64,000 bases of DNA, taken from the NCBI RefSeq assembly GCF_900110695.1, contig NZ_FOEH01000001.1:868001-932000 (forward strand), given 5' to 3'. Below are positions 48,615 to 57,419 of the stretch, piece after piece. Below the pieces are notes generated by a model. The model did not search any database. It was not told the origin of the DNA and saw nothing but the letters and a program-made list of their open reading frames with translations. This stretch comes from Virgibacillus subterraneus. GTDB lineage: Bacteria; Bacillota; Bacilli; Bacillales; Amphibacillaceae. The stretch's first letter is position 1. Every line of letters starts with the position of its first letter. The position numbers and the translations under genes were made by a program.

Positions 48615-49703
48615 ATGAAAAATTTCGATATTGCACTAATCCCAGGCGATGGTATTGGACCGGAAGTTGTGACAGAGGGTGTGAAAGTTCTAAAAGCAAT
48701 TGAAAAAATGGATACCAACCTTTCCTTCTCCTTCACAGAGTTTCCTTGGGGCTGTGAACACTATCTAAAAACCGGAAAGATGATGGATGACGATGGCATT
48801 GATAAATTAAGACATTTTGATGCTATCTATTTAGGTGCTGTTGGGTACCCTGGAGTACCTGATCATATTTCATTATGGGAACTTCTATTACGAATCCGAA
48901 AAGAATTTGATCAGTATGTTAACTTGCGACCAGTCATACTATTAAATCAGTCGCTGACACCATTGAAATCAAAAACGGAAGAGGATATTGATTTCCTTGT
49001 TATCCGCGAAAATAGTGAGGGTGAGTATGCTGGGGCAGGGGACTGGCTGTTTAAAGGACAGCCTGAAGAGGTGGTATTGCAAACTGGCGTGTTTTCCCGT
49101 AAAGGTACAGAGAGAATCATCCGTTATGCTTATGAGGAAGCTCGCAAGTCAAATAGAACACTCACAAGCATAAGTAAAGGCAACGCACTTAACTATTCGA
49201 TGGTATTCTGGGATGAAGTATTTGAAGAAGTGGGAAAAGAATATCCTGATGTCGAGACGTATTCTTATCTTGTTGATGCTGCCAGTCTGTATTTAGTATC
49301 AGACCCCGAGCGGTTTGAGGTTGTAGTAACATCCAATCTCTTTGGTGATATCATAACAGATCTCGGCGCTGGAATAACCGGAGGACTTGGGCTTGCAACA
49401 GGTGCCAATGTAAATCCTGAAAAGCAATACCCTTCTATGTTTGAGCCTGTACATGGATCTGCTCCGGATATTGCTGGAAAAGGGATAGCTAACCCGATTG
49501 CAGCTATTTGGTCTGTTAGTCAGATGTTAGATTTTTTTGGAGAAGAACGTTGGGGTAAAGCAGTACTAACTACGATACAGGATATGGTTAAAGAAACAGA
49601 GATGCTGACCCCGGATTTAGGTGGAAATGCTGCTACAGGGGATGTAGGCGATTCATTCATTGAAAAATTGAAAATAACTGCTGACACTATTAAAGTTAAA
49701 TAA
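48615..49703 (+). CDS. Tartrate/D-malate dehydrogenase (decarboxylating)
   Basis: 362 residues, isocitrate/isopropylmalate dehydrogenase superfamily. ALIPGDGIGPEVV opens the protein. The DmlA/tartrate-dehydrogenase group is indicated by FPWGCEHYLKTGKMM, AVGYPGVPDHISLWELLL, VIRENSEGEYAGAG and the Mg site NLFGDIITDLGA. The family oxidises D-malate, tartrate or oxaloglycolate, often with decarboxylation. It closes the eutB-dat-alr-nhaC series (25 bases after nhaC), implying that a hydroxylated C4 acid is an intermediate. Confidence 0.9.
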   Translation: MKNFDIALIPGDGIGPEVVTEGVKVLKAIEKMDTNLSFSFTEFPWGCEHYLKTGKMMDDDGIDKLRHFDAIYLGAVGYPGVPDHISLWELLLRIRKEFDQYVNLRPVILLNQSLTPLKSKTEEDIDFLVIRENSEGEYAGAGDWLFKGQPEEVVLQTGVFSRKGTERIIRYAYEEARKSNRTLTSISKGNALNYSMVFWDEVFEEVGKEYPDVETYSYLVDAASLYLVSDPERFEVVVTSNLFGDIITDLGAGITGGLGLATGANVNPEKQYPSMFEPVHGSAPDIAGKGIANPIAAIWSVSQMLDFFGEERWGKAVLTTIQDMVKETEMLTPDLGGNAATGDVGDSFIEKLKITADTIKVK

Positions 49704-49832
49704 TTTTAATAGGGTTGCTAGTTTACTATTTTACTGGCGAATTCAATTTTGGGAGAGAAAAATGCTAATAACATTGGAAATCATTTAATAGTTAGTATAC
49801 ATTTTGCCCCTATTGTTGAAGAATCTATTTTT

Positions 49833-49990
49833 AACGGAATGAGGATCCAGTTTACTATTTTGGCGGATCCTCATTCCGTTATTTCCTTGAAAACCCCCGT
49901 TTTAGGCTTGGGTTCGGATCCTCATTCCGGTATTCGCCATTTTTGCCTCAAAATTGGCTGATTTTCAGCTATTAGCGGAACGAGGATTCA
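49833..49990. repeat. Inverted-repeat cluster, four units
   Basis: AACGGAATGAGGATCC (49833-49848) is an exact reverse complement of GGATCCTCATTCCGTT (49865-49880). Further copies are GGATCCTCATTCCGG (49916-49930) and GCGGAACGAGGATTCA (49975-49990). The first pair can form a 16-bp hairpin. Confidence 0.75.
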
Positions 49991-50270
49991 CTTCGATTGG
50001 TTGGCGGGCGAGTGGTAACACTTTATCCCCCTTATTGTATAATCCTGCCAGTTTAAGTACATACCATATAATTGAAGTAGTCGTAATTCACTTCTCTTGT
50101 GTCAACAACAAAGTTTTATAAAATAGAAAGTTCTAAAGATAACCAAAAGATTTCGGCAAAATTCAACACTTATTACGGTATTCCGACACACAGAATACAT
50201 ATCTCCTACATTCCATAAAATAATAGCAAATACTCGTACACCCTTTACAATCTGCTATTATACAAGGTTT

Positions 50271-50301
50271 TTGTACTAATATATAATGAATATTAGTACA
50301 A
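50271..50301. promoter_or_regulatory. 12-bp perfect inverted repeat upstream of the SSF gene
   Basis: TTGTACTAATAT and ATATTAGTACAA are separated by 7 bases and end 6 bases before the TGGAGG site. Possible operator, or a hairpin influencing translation. Confidence 0.55.
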
Positions 50302-50316
50302 TTTTGGAGGTTAAAC

Positions 50317-51756
50317 ATGAGTTGGTATTTATTTTACTTTATCATTTATTTTGGATTTCTTTTTGGGATGGGTTTTTGGTACTTTTTCCGTGTCAAAGGA
50401 TCAGATGATTACTTAATTGCAGGCTGGAATATGGGCTATTGGTCAATCGTAGGAACTATAATTAGTACGTTCTGTGGTGCAGCAGTATTTATCGGCTGGG
50501 TAGGAATGGGATTTACAGTTGGTATGTCAGGCTTTTTTAAATTTGCTTTGCCAGCATACATATTTACACTATTATTAATTGTATTGTTTGCCAAGCCGCT
50601 TCGTCGCCAGCGACTATATACATTAGCGGATTTATTTAGTGAACGATTCGGCAGTAAGACTGGAATCTTTCCTTCAATATTATCTGCATTTATCTATTCA
50701 GTACCGACATTAGCACTGCAAATAGTTGGGATGTCAACGGTCTTTACGTTGGCATTTGATATGTCATTTAATGCAGGTGTTATTGTGTCATTTGCATTAA
50801 TTTTAGGATTTACTATTTTGGGTGGTTTACCTGCGACTATAATTACGGATGCGATTCAGTCAGTTATTTTAGTGGTTGGTATTATCATGTTGTTTATTGC
50901 AAGTATCATGTATGGAGGAGGCTTGAAAGAGATTCTTGCCACAACTCCTGCAGATTATTTAACACCATTTGGAAAAGAAGGGGTTACCGCTGTCTTAATT
51001 TATGCGCTATCAGTTGGCCCATTTTATTTAATTTGGCAATCCACCTGGCAGCGAATTTTCGCTTCGAAATCTGAAGAGGTAGCGCGCAAGGCTGGGATAA
51101 CAGCTGTTATCATAGGTGCCCTGATTTCTATTTTGCCATACGGAATTGGAGTTATTGCCCGTGGGTTTGTACCTTCAGATATTAATCCTGATTTGATCTT
51201 CTCCTATGTAACAATTGAATTGCTGCCGCCAGCTCTTGGTGGAATTATCCTAGTTGGTCTACTTTCAGCTTTAATGACAGGAGCGGATTCATTTATTCTT
51301 CAGGGGAGTTCGAATTTGACGAAGGATTTATATGCCCGATTGATTAAACCGGATGCTGATGAACGTCAAATGATGCGGGTATCACGCTGGAGTGTAGTAA
51401 TTATTTCAGTGTTGGGCTTAATTGTCGCATATAACATTACAGATATTATTACGATTTATCAGTGGGCACTGCGACTATCCGCGGTAACACTTGTTTTTCC
51501 ATTTCTTGCAGTTATGTTCTGGAAACGTGTAACAGCTATGGGTGGTTTATCATCCATGATTCTGTCAGCAACTATCACAATTTTCTGGCCATTTTTAGAT
51601 ATGCCGATAGATGTAACGATAGTAGGATTTACTGTTTCTTTAATAACATTAATAGTTGTTAGTCTTCTAACACAGCATTCAAAAAGAGAAAAAGTTCATG
51701 CAGTTTATTTTGAGGATTTTATACAATCAGATGAAGATGTTCATGAAAGGAGTTAA
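50317..51756 (+). CDS. Sodium:solute symporter (SSF family)
   Basis: 479 residues with about 13 hydrophobic segments. Family features: GSDDYLIAGWNMGYWSIVGT at the start, YTLADLFSERFG, and MTGADSFILQGSSNLTKDLY in the Na+-site region. TGGAGG precedes the ATG. Overlap in spacing with the next gene (five bases apart) shows an operon with a YtcJ-type amidohydrolase, so it probably imports an amide, ester or cyclic imide that the hydrolase opens. It is distinct from the PutP-like protein at 1403. Confidence 0.85.
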   Translation: MSWYLFYFIIYFGFLFGMGFWYFFRVKGSDDYLIAGWNMGYWSIVGTIISTFCGAAVFIGWVGMGFTVGMSGFFKFALPAYIFTLLLIVLFAKPLRRQRLYTLADLFSERFGSKTGIFPSILSAFIYSVPTLALQIVGMSTVFTLAFDMSFNAGVIVSFALILGFTILGGLPATIITDAIQSVILVVGIIMLFIASIMYGGGLKEILATTPADYLTPFGKEGVTAVLIYALSVGPFYLIWQSTWQRIFASKSEEVARKAGITAVIIGALISILPYGIGVIARGFVPSDINPDLIFSYVTIELLPPALGGIILVGLLSALMTGADSFILQGSSNLTKDLYARLIKPDADERQMMRVSRWSVVIISVLGLIVAYNITDIITIYQWALRLSAVTLVFPFLAVMFWKRVTAMGGLSSMILSATITIFWPFLDMPIDVTIVGFTVSLITLIVVSLLTQHSKREKVHAVYFEDFIQSDEDVHERS

Positions 51757-51761
51757 CTTGA

Positions 51762-53399
51762 TTGAGTTATGATAAAGTCATATATAATGGAAACATTCTT
51801 ACATTAGAAGATAGTCGAGCTGCTAATGCGGTAGGGGTCTCCGATGGAAAAATCGCAAAAATATGGTTTGATAATCTGGAAACTGAAACAAAAGCCAATC
51901 AGTGGATTGATTTAGACGGGCGCACTCTTATTCCGGGTTTCATCGATACCCATAATCACTTATTTATGTTTTCACAGCAAAAGCAACAATTGAATTGTTC
52001 GACTCCTCCAAACAAAACAGTGAATGATATTTTGTCTATTGTGAAAATGGAAATCAAAGGGAAACCGGATGGGCAATGGATTGTAGGGGCTGGATATGAT
52101 AACACAAAACTTGCAGAGAACCGTCATATAACCCGTAAAGACTTAGATGAAGTTTCTCCAGATCATCCTGTATTTATTCGGCATATTTCCGGACATCTTG
52201 CTATAGTAAACTCAAAGGCACTTGAGTACTGTGAGGTATCTGAAGCTATTGAGAATCCATCCGGAGGGCACTTCGGACGTGATGCAGATGGTAAACTTGA
52301 CGGGGTACTATATGAGTTGCCGGTATTGGAACGTGTCATGCATCGAATGCCTCAGGCAACTACGGATGAGTTGGTTGATCAGTTGGAAGCGGCAGCACGC
52401 GATTATTTGAAGGTAGGAATAACGACTAGTACGGATGCAGCTGTAGGTCTCGATTTAGGGTTTGAAGAATACAAGGCACATATGGAAGCGGTTCGTACTA
52501 GGAAAAACCCGTTGTATATGCGCTATATGATCATGCACCACTTATTTGATGATGGTGAGTTTATGGGATTTGATGCAGAAGAAATGGGGCAGCGAATTGA
52601 TAACGATACGAATGGTCGTGGAAAATTGGACAGTGTAAAGCTCTTTCAGGATGGATCAATCCAGGGGCGAACTGCTGCTTTGCGTGATGGCTATTATGGA
52701 GATGAATATTTCAATGGTGAGCTTATACATTCTCAGGAAACCTTGAATGCATTATACCAGCGATTTCATAACGAAGGATTTCGGATTACAACACATGGGA
52801 ATGGAGACCTGGCGATTGCTTCAATTATTGAAGGATATTCGAAAGCATTGGACCTGCGACCTAAAGAAAATCACCTTCATCGGATTGAACATTTACAAAC
52901 TGCAAGAGAACAGGATTTAGAAAGAATGGCCAGGTATGATATTGCGGCATCTGTTTTCATTAACCATGTCTATTATTGGGGTGATGATCACCGTGATATT
53001 TTCCTGGGACCAGATCGGGGAGCAAAAATAGATCCACTTGCAAGTGTGTCTGATCATGGAATACTATACACACTGCATTCTGATTGTCCGATCACGCCGA
53101 TTTCTCCACTGTTTTCCATATGGGCTGCCGTAAATCGTCTTACAAAGGATGGATATGTGCTTGGTGAGGATGAAAAGATATCCGTACTGGAAGGCTTGAA
53201 GTCTATGACCATTTATGGTGCGAAACTCAATGGTACAGAAGATGTTAATGGTTCTATAAAAGAAGGAAAGCGTGCTGATTTTGCAATATTGGATCGAAAT
53301 CTGCTTGAATTAGATCCGGTGGAAATTAAGGATGTTGTCATTGAGTCAACAATGATTGACGGTGAAGTAGTATTTCAACGTGAGCAGGAAAATAAGTAA
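51762..53399 (+). CDS. YtcJ-like amidohydrolase (amidohydrolase family 3)
   Basis: 545 residues. Metal-dependent TIM-barrel hydrolase: LIPGFIDTHNHLFMF holds the first two metal-binding histidines, RITTHGNGDLAI and HLHRIEHLQTA two more, and TLHSDCPITPI the aspartate. TTG 51762 follows GAAAGGAG; the SSF gene ends five bases before. The family hydrolyses amides, carbamates or cyclic imides; the substrate cannot be named. It is followed by a strong terminator. Confidence 0.87.
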   Translation: MSYDKVIYNGNILTLEDSRAANAVGVSDGKIAKIWFDNLETETKANQWIDLDGRTLIPGFIDTHNHLFMFSQQKQQLNCSTPPNKTVNDILSIVKMEIKGKPDGQWIVGAGYDNTKLAENRHITRKDLDEVSPDHPVFIRHISGHLAIVNSKALEYCEVSEAIENPSGGHFGRDADGKLDGVLYELPVLERVMHRMPQATTDELVDQLEAAARDYLKVGITTSTDAAVGLDLGFEEYKAHMEAVRTRKNPLYMRYMIMHHLFDDGEFMGFDAEEMGQRIDNDTNGRGKLDSVKLFQDGSIQGRTAALRDGYYGDEYFNGELIHSQETLNALYQRFHNEGFRITTHGNGDLAIASIIEGYSKALDLRPKENHLHRIEHLQTAREQDLERMARYDIAASVFINHVYYWGDDHRDIFLGPDRGAKIDPLASVSDHGILYTLHSDCPITPISPLFSIWAAVNRLTKDGYVLGEDEKISVLEGLKSMTIYGAKLNGTEDVNGSIKEGKRADFAILDRNLLELDPVEIKDVVIESTMIDGEVVFQREQENK

Positions 53400-53410
53400 T
53401 ATTAATAATG

Positions 53411-53447
53411 CAACCCCCTAGTTAATGCAGCTAGGGGGTTACATTTT
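53411..53447 (+). terminator. Intrinsic terminator after the amidohydrolase
   Basis: AACCCCCTAG and CTAGGGGGTT pair, followed by ACATTTTT. Confidence 0.88.
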
Positions 53448-53450
53448 TCA

Positions 53451-53535
53451 GCAGTTAAAAAAGCATGAATGCTGTCTTACTGCATAAGTGCAAGGCTTCC
53501 GCCATCAAGGATTGGCGATAAGCCAAGTTTTCTAA
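53451..53535 (+). repeat. Dispersed intergenic repeat, copy G
   Basis: GCAGTTAAAAAAGCATGAAT, CTTACTGCATAAGTGCAAGG, GGATTGGCGATAAGCCAAGT then TTTCTAA. It ends at the base before the ilvE stop codon. Confidence 0.8.
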
Positions 53536-54627
53536 TTATTTAACTTTACTAACTGCTTTCACTTTCTCGATCCAGCCAAATGGGTCTTCCTGTTTTCCAT
53601 ATTGAATACCTGTTAATGTGTCATAAAGTTTTTTGGAAACTGAGCCTGTTTCCGCGTTGTTAATTATAATATGATCGCCATTCCATGTTAACTGACCAAT
53701 TGGTGAAATAACTGCAGCAGTACCAGCTCCGAATGCTTCCTCCAGTGATCCATTCTCATGTGCGTCATATAATTCCTGCATGGAAATTTTTCGTTCAACA
53801 ACGGGAATATCCCAGTGTTTCAATAATTCGATCACAGAGTCCCTCGTCACACCTTTTAAAATACTTCCATTTAATGCTGGGGTCACGATTTCTCCATTTA
53901 TTTTAAAGAACACATTCATACTGCCGACTTCTTCAATGTATTCCCTCTCAACTCCATCAAGCCATAATACCTGTGCATATCCACTGTTTGCAACTAGTTC
54001 CTGTGCTTTTAAACTGGCTGCATAGTTTCCGCCAGTTTTGGCTTCACCGGTTCCTCCTGCTACTGTGCGTACATATTTATTTTCCACAGCAATTTTAACA
54101 GGATTAATTCCTTCTTTATAATAAGCACCAACCGGTGAAAGGATAACAATAAATTGATAATGTCGTGATGGTGCAACACCAAGATAAGCCTCAGTAGATA
54201 TAATAAAAGGGCGGATGTAGAGTGATGTTCCATCAGCTTTTGGAATCCAATCCTTATCGATACCGACTAGCTGTTTGATTGCGTGTAGAGCAAATTCTTC
54301 GTCAAGCTCCGGGATACATAGCCGGTCGTTTGATCGGTTTATCCGCTCAAGGTTTTTTTTAGGTCGAAATAATTGTGCATCCCCTTCAGGTGTATGATAT
54401 GCTTTCAACCCTTCAAAAACGGATTGACCGTAATGGAATACCATTGCAGAGGGATCAATCGAAAGTGGTTGATACGGTATAATACGTGCATCATGCCACC
54501 CCAAAGAATCTGAATAATCCATGATAAACATATGGTCGGTGAAGATTCTTCCAAATTCCAATTCATCCGACTTTGGCTTTACTTTTCCTGTTGAACAATA
54601 ATTAACTTTAATTGAATGATTATCCAT
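53536..54627 (-). CDS. ilvE: Branched-chain amino acid aminotransferase
   Basis: 363 residues, fold type IV PLP enzyme, eukaryotic/bacillus-type BCAT. Motifs: PSAMVFHYGQSVFEGLKAY, RPFIISTE, VRTVAGGTGEAKTGGNYAAS (the PLP lysine lies in KTGGNYA) and EVGSMNVFF. It catalyses the last step of Val, Leu and Ile synthesis or the first of their breakdown. It stands apart from the ilv-leu operon, on the other strand, and its 3' end touches repeat copy G. No T-box was seen upstream. Confidence 0.95.
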   Translation of the reverse strand: MDNHSIKVNYCSTGKVKPKSDELEFGRIFTDHMFIMDYSDSLGWHDARIIPYQPLSIDPSAMVFHYGQSVFEGLKAYHTPEGDAQLFRPKKNLERINRSNDRLCIPELDEEFALHAIKQLVGIDKDWIPKADGTSLYIRPFIISTEAYLGVAPSRHYQFIVILSPVGAYYKEGINPVKIAVENKYVRTVAGGTGEAKTGGNYAASLKAQELVANSGYAQVLWLDGVEREYIEEVGSMNVFFKINGEIVTPALNGSILKGVTRDSVIELLKHWDIPVVERKISMQELYDAHENGSLEEAFGAGTAAVISPIGQLTWNGDHIIINNAETGSVSKKLYDTLTGIQYGKQEDPFGWIEKVKAVSKVK

Positions 54628-54764
54628 GTCGCCAGCCCCCTGTGGTGTAAAAATTTGATATCAATGTTACGGCATATTTTATGTTAATGCAATACTAAAT
54701 TGTGATAATTATTAAACTTTTTAGGTGTGTGCCTGTTACACCATTTATCGTGCAATTTTTACAA

Positions 54765-55532
54765 TTATAATACGTCAAGATTAACTGAACCAACTCTATC
54801 AAAAGAAACCTGATATTTTCCTTTTTCAAGAGGTTTAGGCAGAATGAATGTACCAGATGAGATGATCATTCCTTTTTGAATTGTTCGTCCTTTTTTAGCC
54901 AGTTCTTCGATAAGCCATTGGATTGCATGAACAGGATTACCAAGCACTTCGGTCGACGGGCCTTGTGCAATTATTTCGCCATTTAATGTAAGATTTGCAT
55001 TTATATTTGTTAATTGGTCATAAGATATTCCCTCGACTGGTTCTCCAACAATCACATTACCAGCAACTGCACTATCTGCAATAACTTGACCTAAACTGAG
55101 TTTTGGAAACCAATCATTGAAACGTGAATCTGGAATTTCCAGTCCTGGTGCAATACTCATTTTCTGTAATATAGAATGTATGTCATCTGTTGCCGATAGA
55201 TCTTCATGTGCAATAAACATTAGCTCAATTTCGATAAGAGGGGATAGCATTTTTTTAAAATCAATCGATCCGTCAGAAAGACTCGATTTTGTTAATGCAC
55301 CATATAAAGGTGTTGTGGAATTGAATAATTGCTGTGTTTCTTCACTTGTTAAACTTATTTTATAGCCTATCAATTTATCATTGCTATTGGCTGATTTCAG
55401 CTCAGTGAGTTGATGCTGGACACTGTATGCATCTTCTTTACTAATAGTTTCTGGAATCTCTTCCTTGGAAATAGCTTGTCCAAGACTGTATGCATTATAT
55501 AGCGTATTTACCAGATTAGTAGTATTGGTCAT
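54765..55532 (-). CDS. 2-Oxopent-4-enoate hydratase family protein (MhpD/HpcG)
   Basis: 255 residues, fumarylacetoacetate-hydrolase superfamily. Segments GYKISLTSEETQQLFN, LIEIELMFIA (metal-binding acidic residues), PGLEIPDSRF and MIISSGTFILPKP match 2-keto-4-pentenoate hydratase or 2-oxo-hept-3-ene-dioate hydratase. Those act in aromatic meta-cleavage routes, but no ring-cleavage gene is nearby, so it may hydrate or decarboxylate another 2-oxo acid. Single gene, with AAAGGGGCC before the ATG. Confidence 0.85.
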   Translation of the reverse strand: MTNTTNLVNTLYNAYSLGQAISKEEIPETISKEDAYSVQHQLTELKSANSNDKLIGYKISLTSEETQQLFNSTTPLYGALTKSSLSDGSIDFKKMLSPLIEIELMFIAHEDLSATDDIHSILQKMSIAPGLEIPDSRFNDWFPKLSLGQVIADSAVAGNVIVGEPVEGISYDQLTNINANLTLNGEIIAQGPSTEVLGNPVHAIQWLIEELAKKGRTIQKGMIISSGTFILPKPLEKGKYQVSFDRVGSVNLDVL

Positions 55533-55684
55533 TGCTTCAGGCCCCTTTTTTATATAGTTGATAAATATATTAACAGAAAATTATCGATTGTGTAATGTAT
55601 TTCAACACGTTGTGTGTATAGTTTCCAATTTTTAGTGAATGTTACTTAAATGAGAACAGACTAACAATAAAAGTGGTGATGTTA

Positions 55685-55981
55685 TTGCGAAGGTATATTA
55701 TTATGACTGGATTGGTTTTTCTGATTCTGATGCCCATGAGATTAGTAAACGCAGAGAACATAGAGGTTGAACAACAGCACAATTGGGAAGAATTAAGCAC
55801 CAATCATGAAGTTATTCAAACAGAGACGCACAATTATTATTACTGGAAAAATTTTATCAGGCAGACAGGAACTTGTGAAATTTCACTTAAACTAAAAACA
55901 GTTGTGTATTATTGTGACCTGCATAATCATACAAAGACAAAGTCAAATTTAGAGGAAAGGCTGCACAGTGAAAGGCATTAG
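55685..55981 (+). CDS. Small secreted hypothetical protein
   Basis: About 98 residues from TTG 55685 (GTGGTGAT upstream) or 102 from GTG 55673. A clear signal peptide (RRYIIMTGLVFLILMPMRLVNA) with a likely cleavage after VNA gives a mature protein of about 75 residues rich in His, Asn, Glu and aromatic residues, with two cysteines (TCEIS and YYCDL) that could form a disulfide. No family recognised. It is monocistronic and ends just before the palindromic element at 56012. Confidence 0.55.
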   Translation: MRRYIIMTGLVFLILMPMRLVNAENIEVEQQHNWEELSTNHEVIQTETHNYYYWKNFIRQTGTCEISLKLKTVVYYCDLHNHTKTKSNLEERLHSERH

Positions 55982-56011
55982 TACTGTTCAGTAAGCTTGA
56001 CTAGGACTTCT

Positions 56012-56115
56012 TACTACTACAATCGATTCCAAGCGATGAAAAGTGTCATTAACTAAAGAAAAATATTTTTAGTTTTAATGACACTTTTATCCTTCGAGAT
56101 TCGAATGTAGTAGTA
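56012..56115. repeat. Long imperfect palindrome (copy 2 of 2)
   Basis: The arms TACTACTACAATCGATTCC...AAAGTGTCATTAA and TTAATGACACTTTT...TTCGAATGTAGTAGTA pair over about 40 bases. The element is the same design as 1265-1364, with TACTAC ends, a TCGA block and AAAGTGnCAT inner arm. Confidence 0.75.
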
Positions 56116-56220
56116 GAGAAGATCGTTTTATCCTATAATGTGATTAATCCCAGTTGACTGAAGGAATATTAGAAGTATCCATCGAATAAATACAGTAATA
56201 GTGTGAAACGGAGGGGTAAT

Positions 56221-56979
56221 ATGGGTGAATCTTATCAAGTGATGGAAAATGCCGAAGAATTTTATTTTCCGGGAAACAAAATAGGGGTGCTAGTTATCCA
56301 TGGCTTCACTGGCACAACACAGAGTATGCGGTTCTTGGGTGAAAAATTAGCAGATGAAGGCTTTACGGTTTATGGACCAAGTCTTAAAGGGCATGGAACT
56401 GACCCAAAGGATATGGAAACTACAGCGTATCGCGATTGGATTCGATCAATAGGAGATGCCTTAGAAATATTAAATAAGACATGTGATGAGATTTTCGTGA
56501 CAGGGTTATCCATGGGCGGAACATTAACACTTTATGTGGCAGAGAATTCTTCCTTAATCAAAGGAATTATGCCCATTAACGCTGCAGTGCATATGCCTGA
56601 TTTAATTAAAACTCATGATTCACTTCGGGATACAAAGACGCGATTTGTTGATGGTATTGGGTCGGATATAAAACAAGAAGGCGTGGAAGAACTCGCATAT
56701 GCTAAAACGCCGGTAAAGTCGATGAAGGAACTTATCGCCCTGTCGATGATTGTCAGAGGGAATCTATCAATGATAGAAACACCAGCAATGATATTTTCGT
56801 CAACGGTTGATCATGTCGTTCCACCTGATAATTCACAGGAGATATACGATTCTATCTCATCAAATGACCGTGAACTGGTGAAACTTGAAAATAGTTATCA
56901 TGTTGCTACACTGGATAACGATAAAGAATTGATTGCTGAAAAATGTGTGGGATTTATAAAGCGAATAAGTAAGATTTAG
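56221..56979 (+). CDS. Alpha/beta-hydrolase carboxylesterase (Est30/monoacylglycerol lipase-like)
   Basis: 252 residues from ATG 56221 after CGGAGGGG. Catalytic triad visible as Ser97 (GLSMGG), Asp197 (STVDHVVPP) and His227 (NSYHVAT). The oxyanion HGFTGT motif is at 27-32. It belongs to the thermostable-esterase/monoacylglycerol-lipase group of bacilli that cleave short-chain esters; no signal peptide, so cytoplasmic. Single gene. Confidence 0.9.
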   Translation: MGESYQVMENAEEFYFPGNKIGVLVIHGFTGTTQSMRFLGEKLADEGFTVYGPSLKGHGTDPKDMETTAYRDWIRSIGDALEILNKTCDEIFVTGLSMGGTLTLYVAENSSLIKGIMPINAAVHMPDLIKTHDSLRDTKTRFVDGIGSDIKQEGVEELAYAKTPVKSMKELIALSMIVRGNLSMIETPAMIFSSTVDHVVPPDNSQEIYDSISSNDRELVKLENSYHVATLDNDKELIAEKCVGFIKRISKI

Positions 56980-57040
56980 GCTGATTATAAGACTTGGATT
57001 ATCGTCAAAGGGAATCTTATGACCTTTCTTACTTGCTAAA

Positions 57041-57072
57041 AAGGAATTGCTCTGTCATTAGCAATTCCTTTA
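57041..57072. terminator. Terminator hairpin between convergent genes
   Basis: AAGGAATTGC pairs with GCAATTCCTT around TCTGTCATTA. Read on the minus strand it is followed by TTTTTAG. Confidence 0.7.
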
Positions 57073-57279
57073 ATCTGTATTAATATCTCTTAATTCCTCA
57101 AATGCTTTTAAATAATTTTGGTAGACCTCGACATCAGTCCCGTCTTTTTCTTCACCGAATATTCCCTCCAGTGTTATTGAACTTGATTCTTCAAGTGAAC
57201 AATCTCTGGTATTCATTATCAATTTCATATATGACTTGAAATAAGCTTTGCTTAGCTTTCCACCATGTTTAATACGCAT
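57070..57279 (-). CDS. Small hypothetical protein
   Basis: 69 residues with a good AAGGAG site before ATG 57279. Sequence is acidic at the C-terminus (EEKDGTDVEVYQNYLKAFEELRDIN) and basic at the N-terminus (MRIKHGGKLSKAYFKSYMK); no signal peptide or membrane segment. Its stop lies in the first stem of a terminator. No family recognised, but the ribosome binding site and terminator make it a real gene candidate. Confidence 0.55.
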   Translation of the reverse strand: MRIKHGGKLSKAYFKSYMKLIMNTRDCSLEESSSITLEGIFGEEKDGTDVEVYQNYLKAFEELRDINTD

Positions 57280-57419
57280 GTAACAACACTCCTTGTTAGT
57301 ATATTAAATGGATTGTACTTTAATATCAATTTTGTGATATGTACTGAAGCATATACATCCATGAAAATATTTACATTCCTCCATTGCTTGGATACAATTG
57401 TACTAGAGGTGATATAGTA

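Larger units (their letters stand above)
49704..50316. other. Intergenic stretch with inverted repeats before the SSF/amidohydrolase genes
   Basis: No gene is supported. It contains a GGAATGAGGATCC inverted-repeat cluster (49833-49990), an A/T-rich block, and a 12-bp inverted repeat next to the SSF ribosome binding site (50271-50301). AGTTTACTATTTT occurs at 49720 and 49849. Confidence 0.6.

Noticed and set aside
54726-54741. Sixth REP-like element (GTGTGCCTGTTACACC)
   Set aside because: Only about ten bases of the core are kept and the flanking block is absent; too weak to list with R1-R5.
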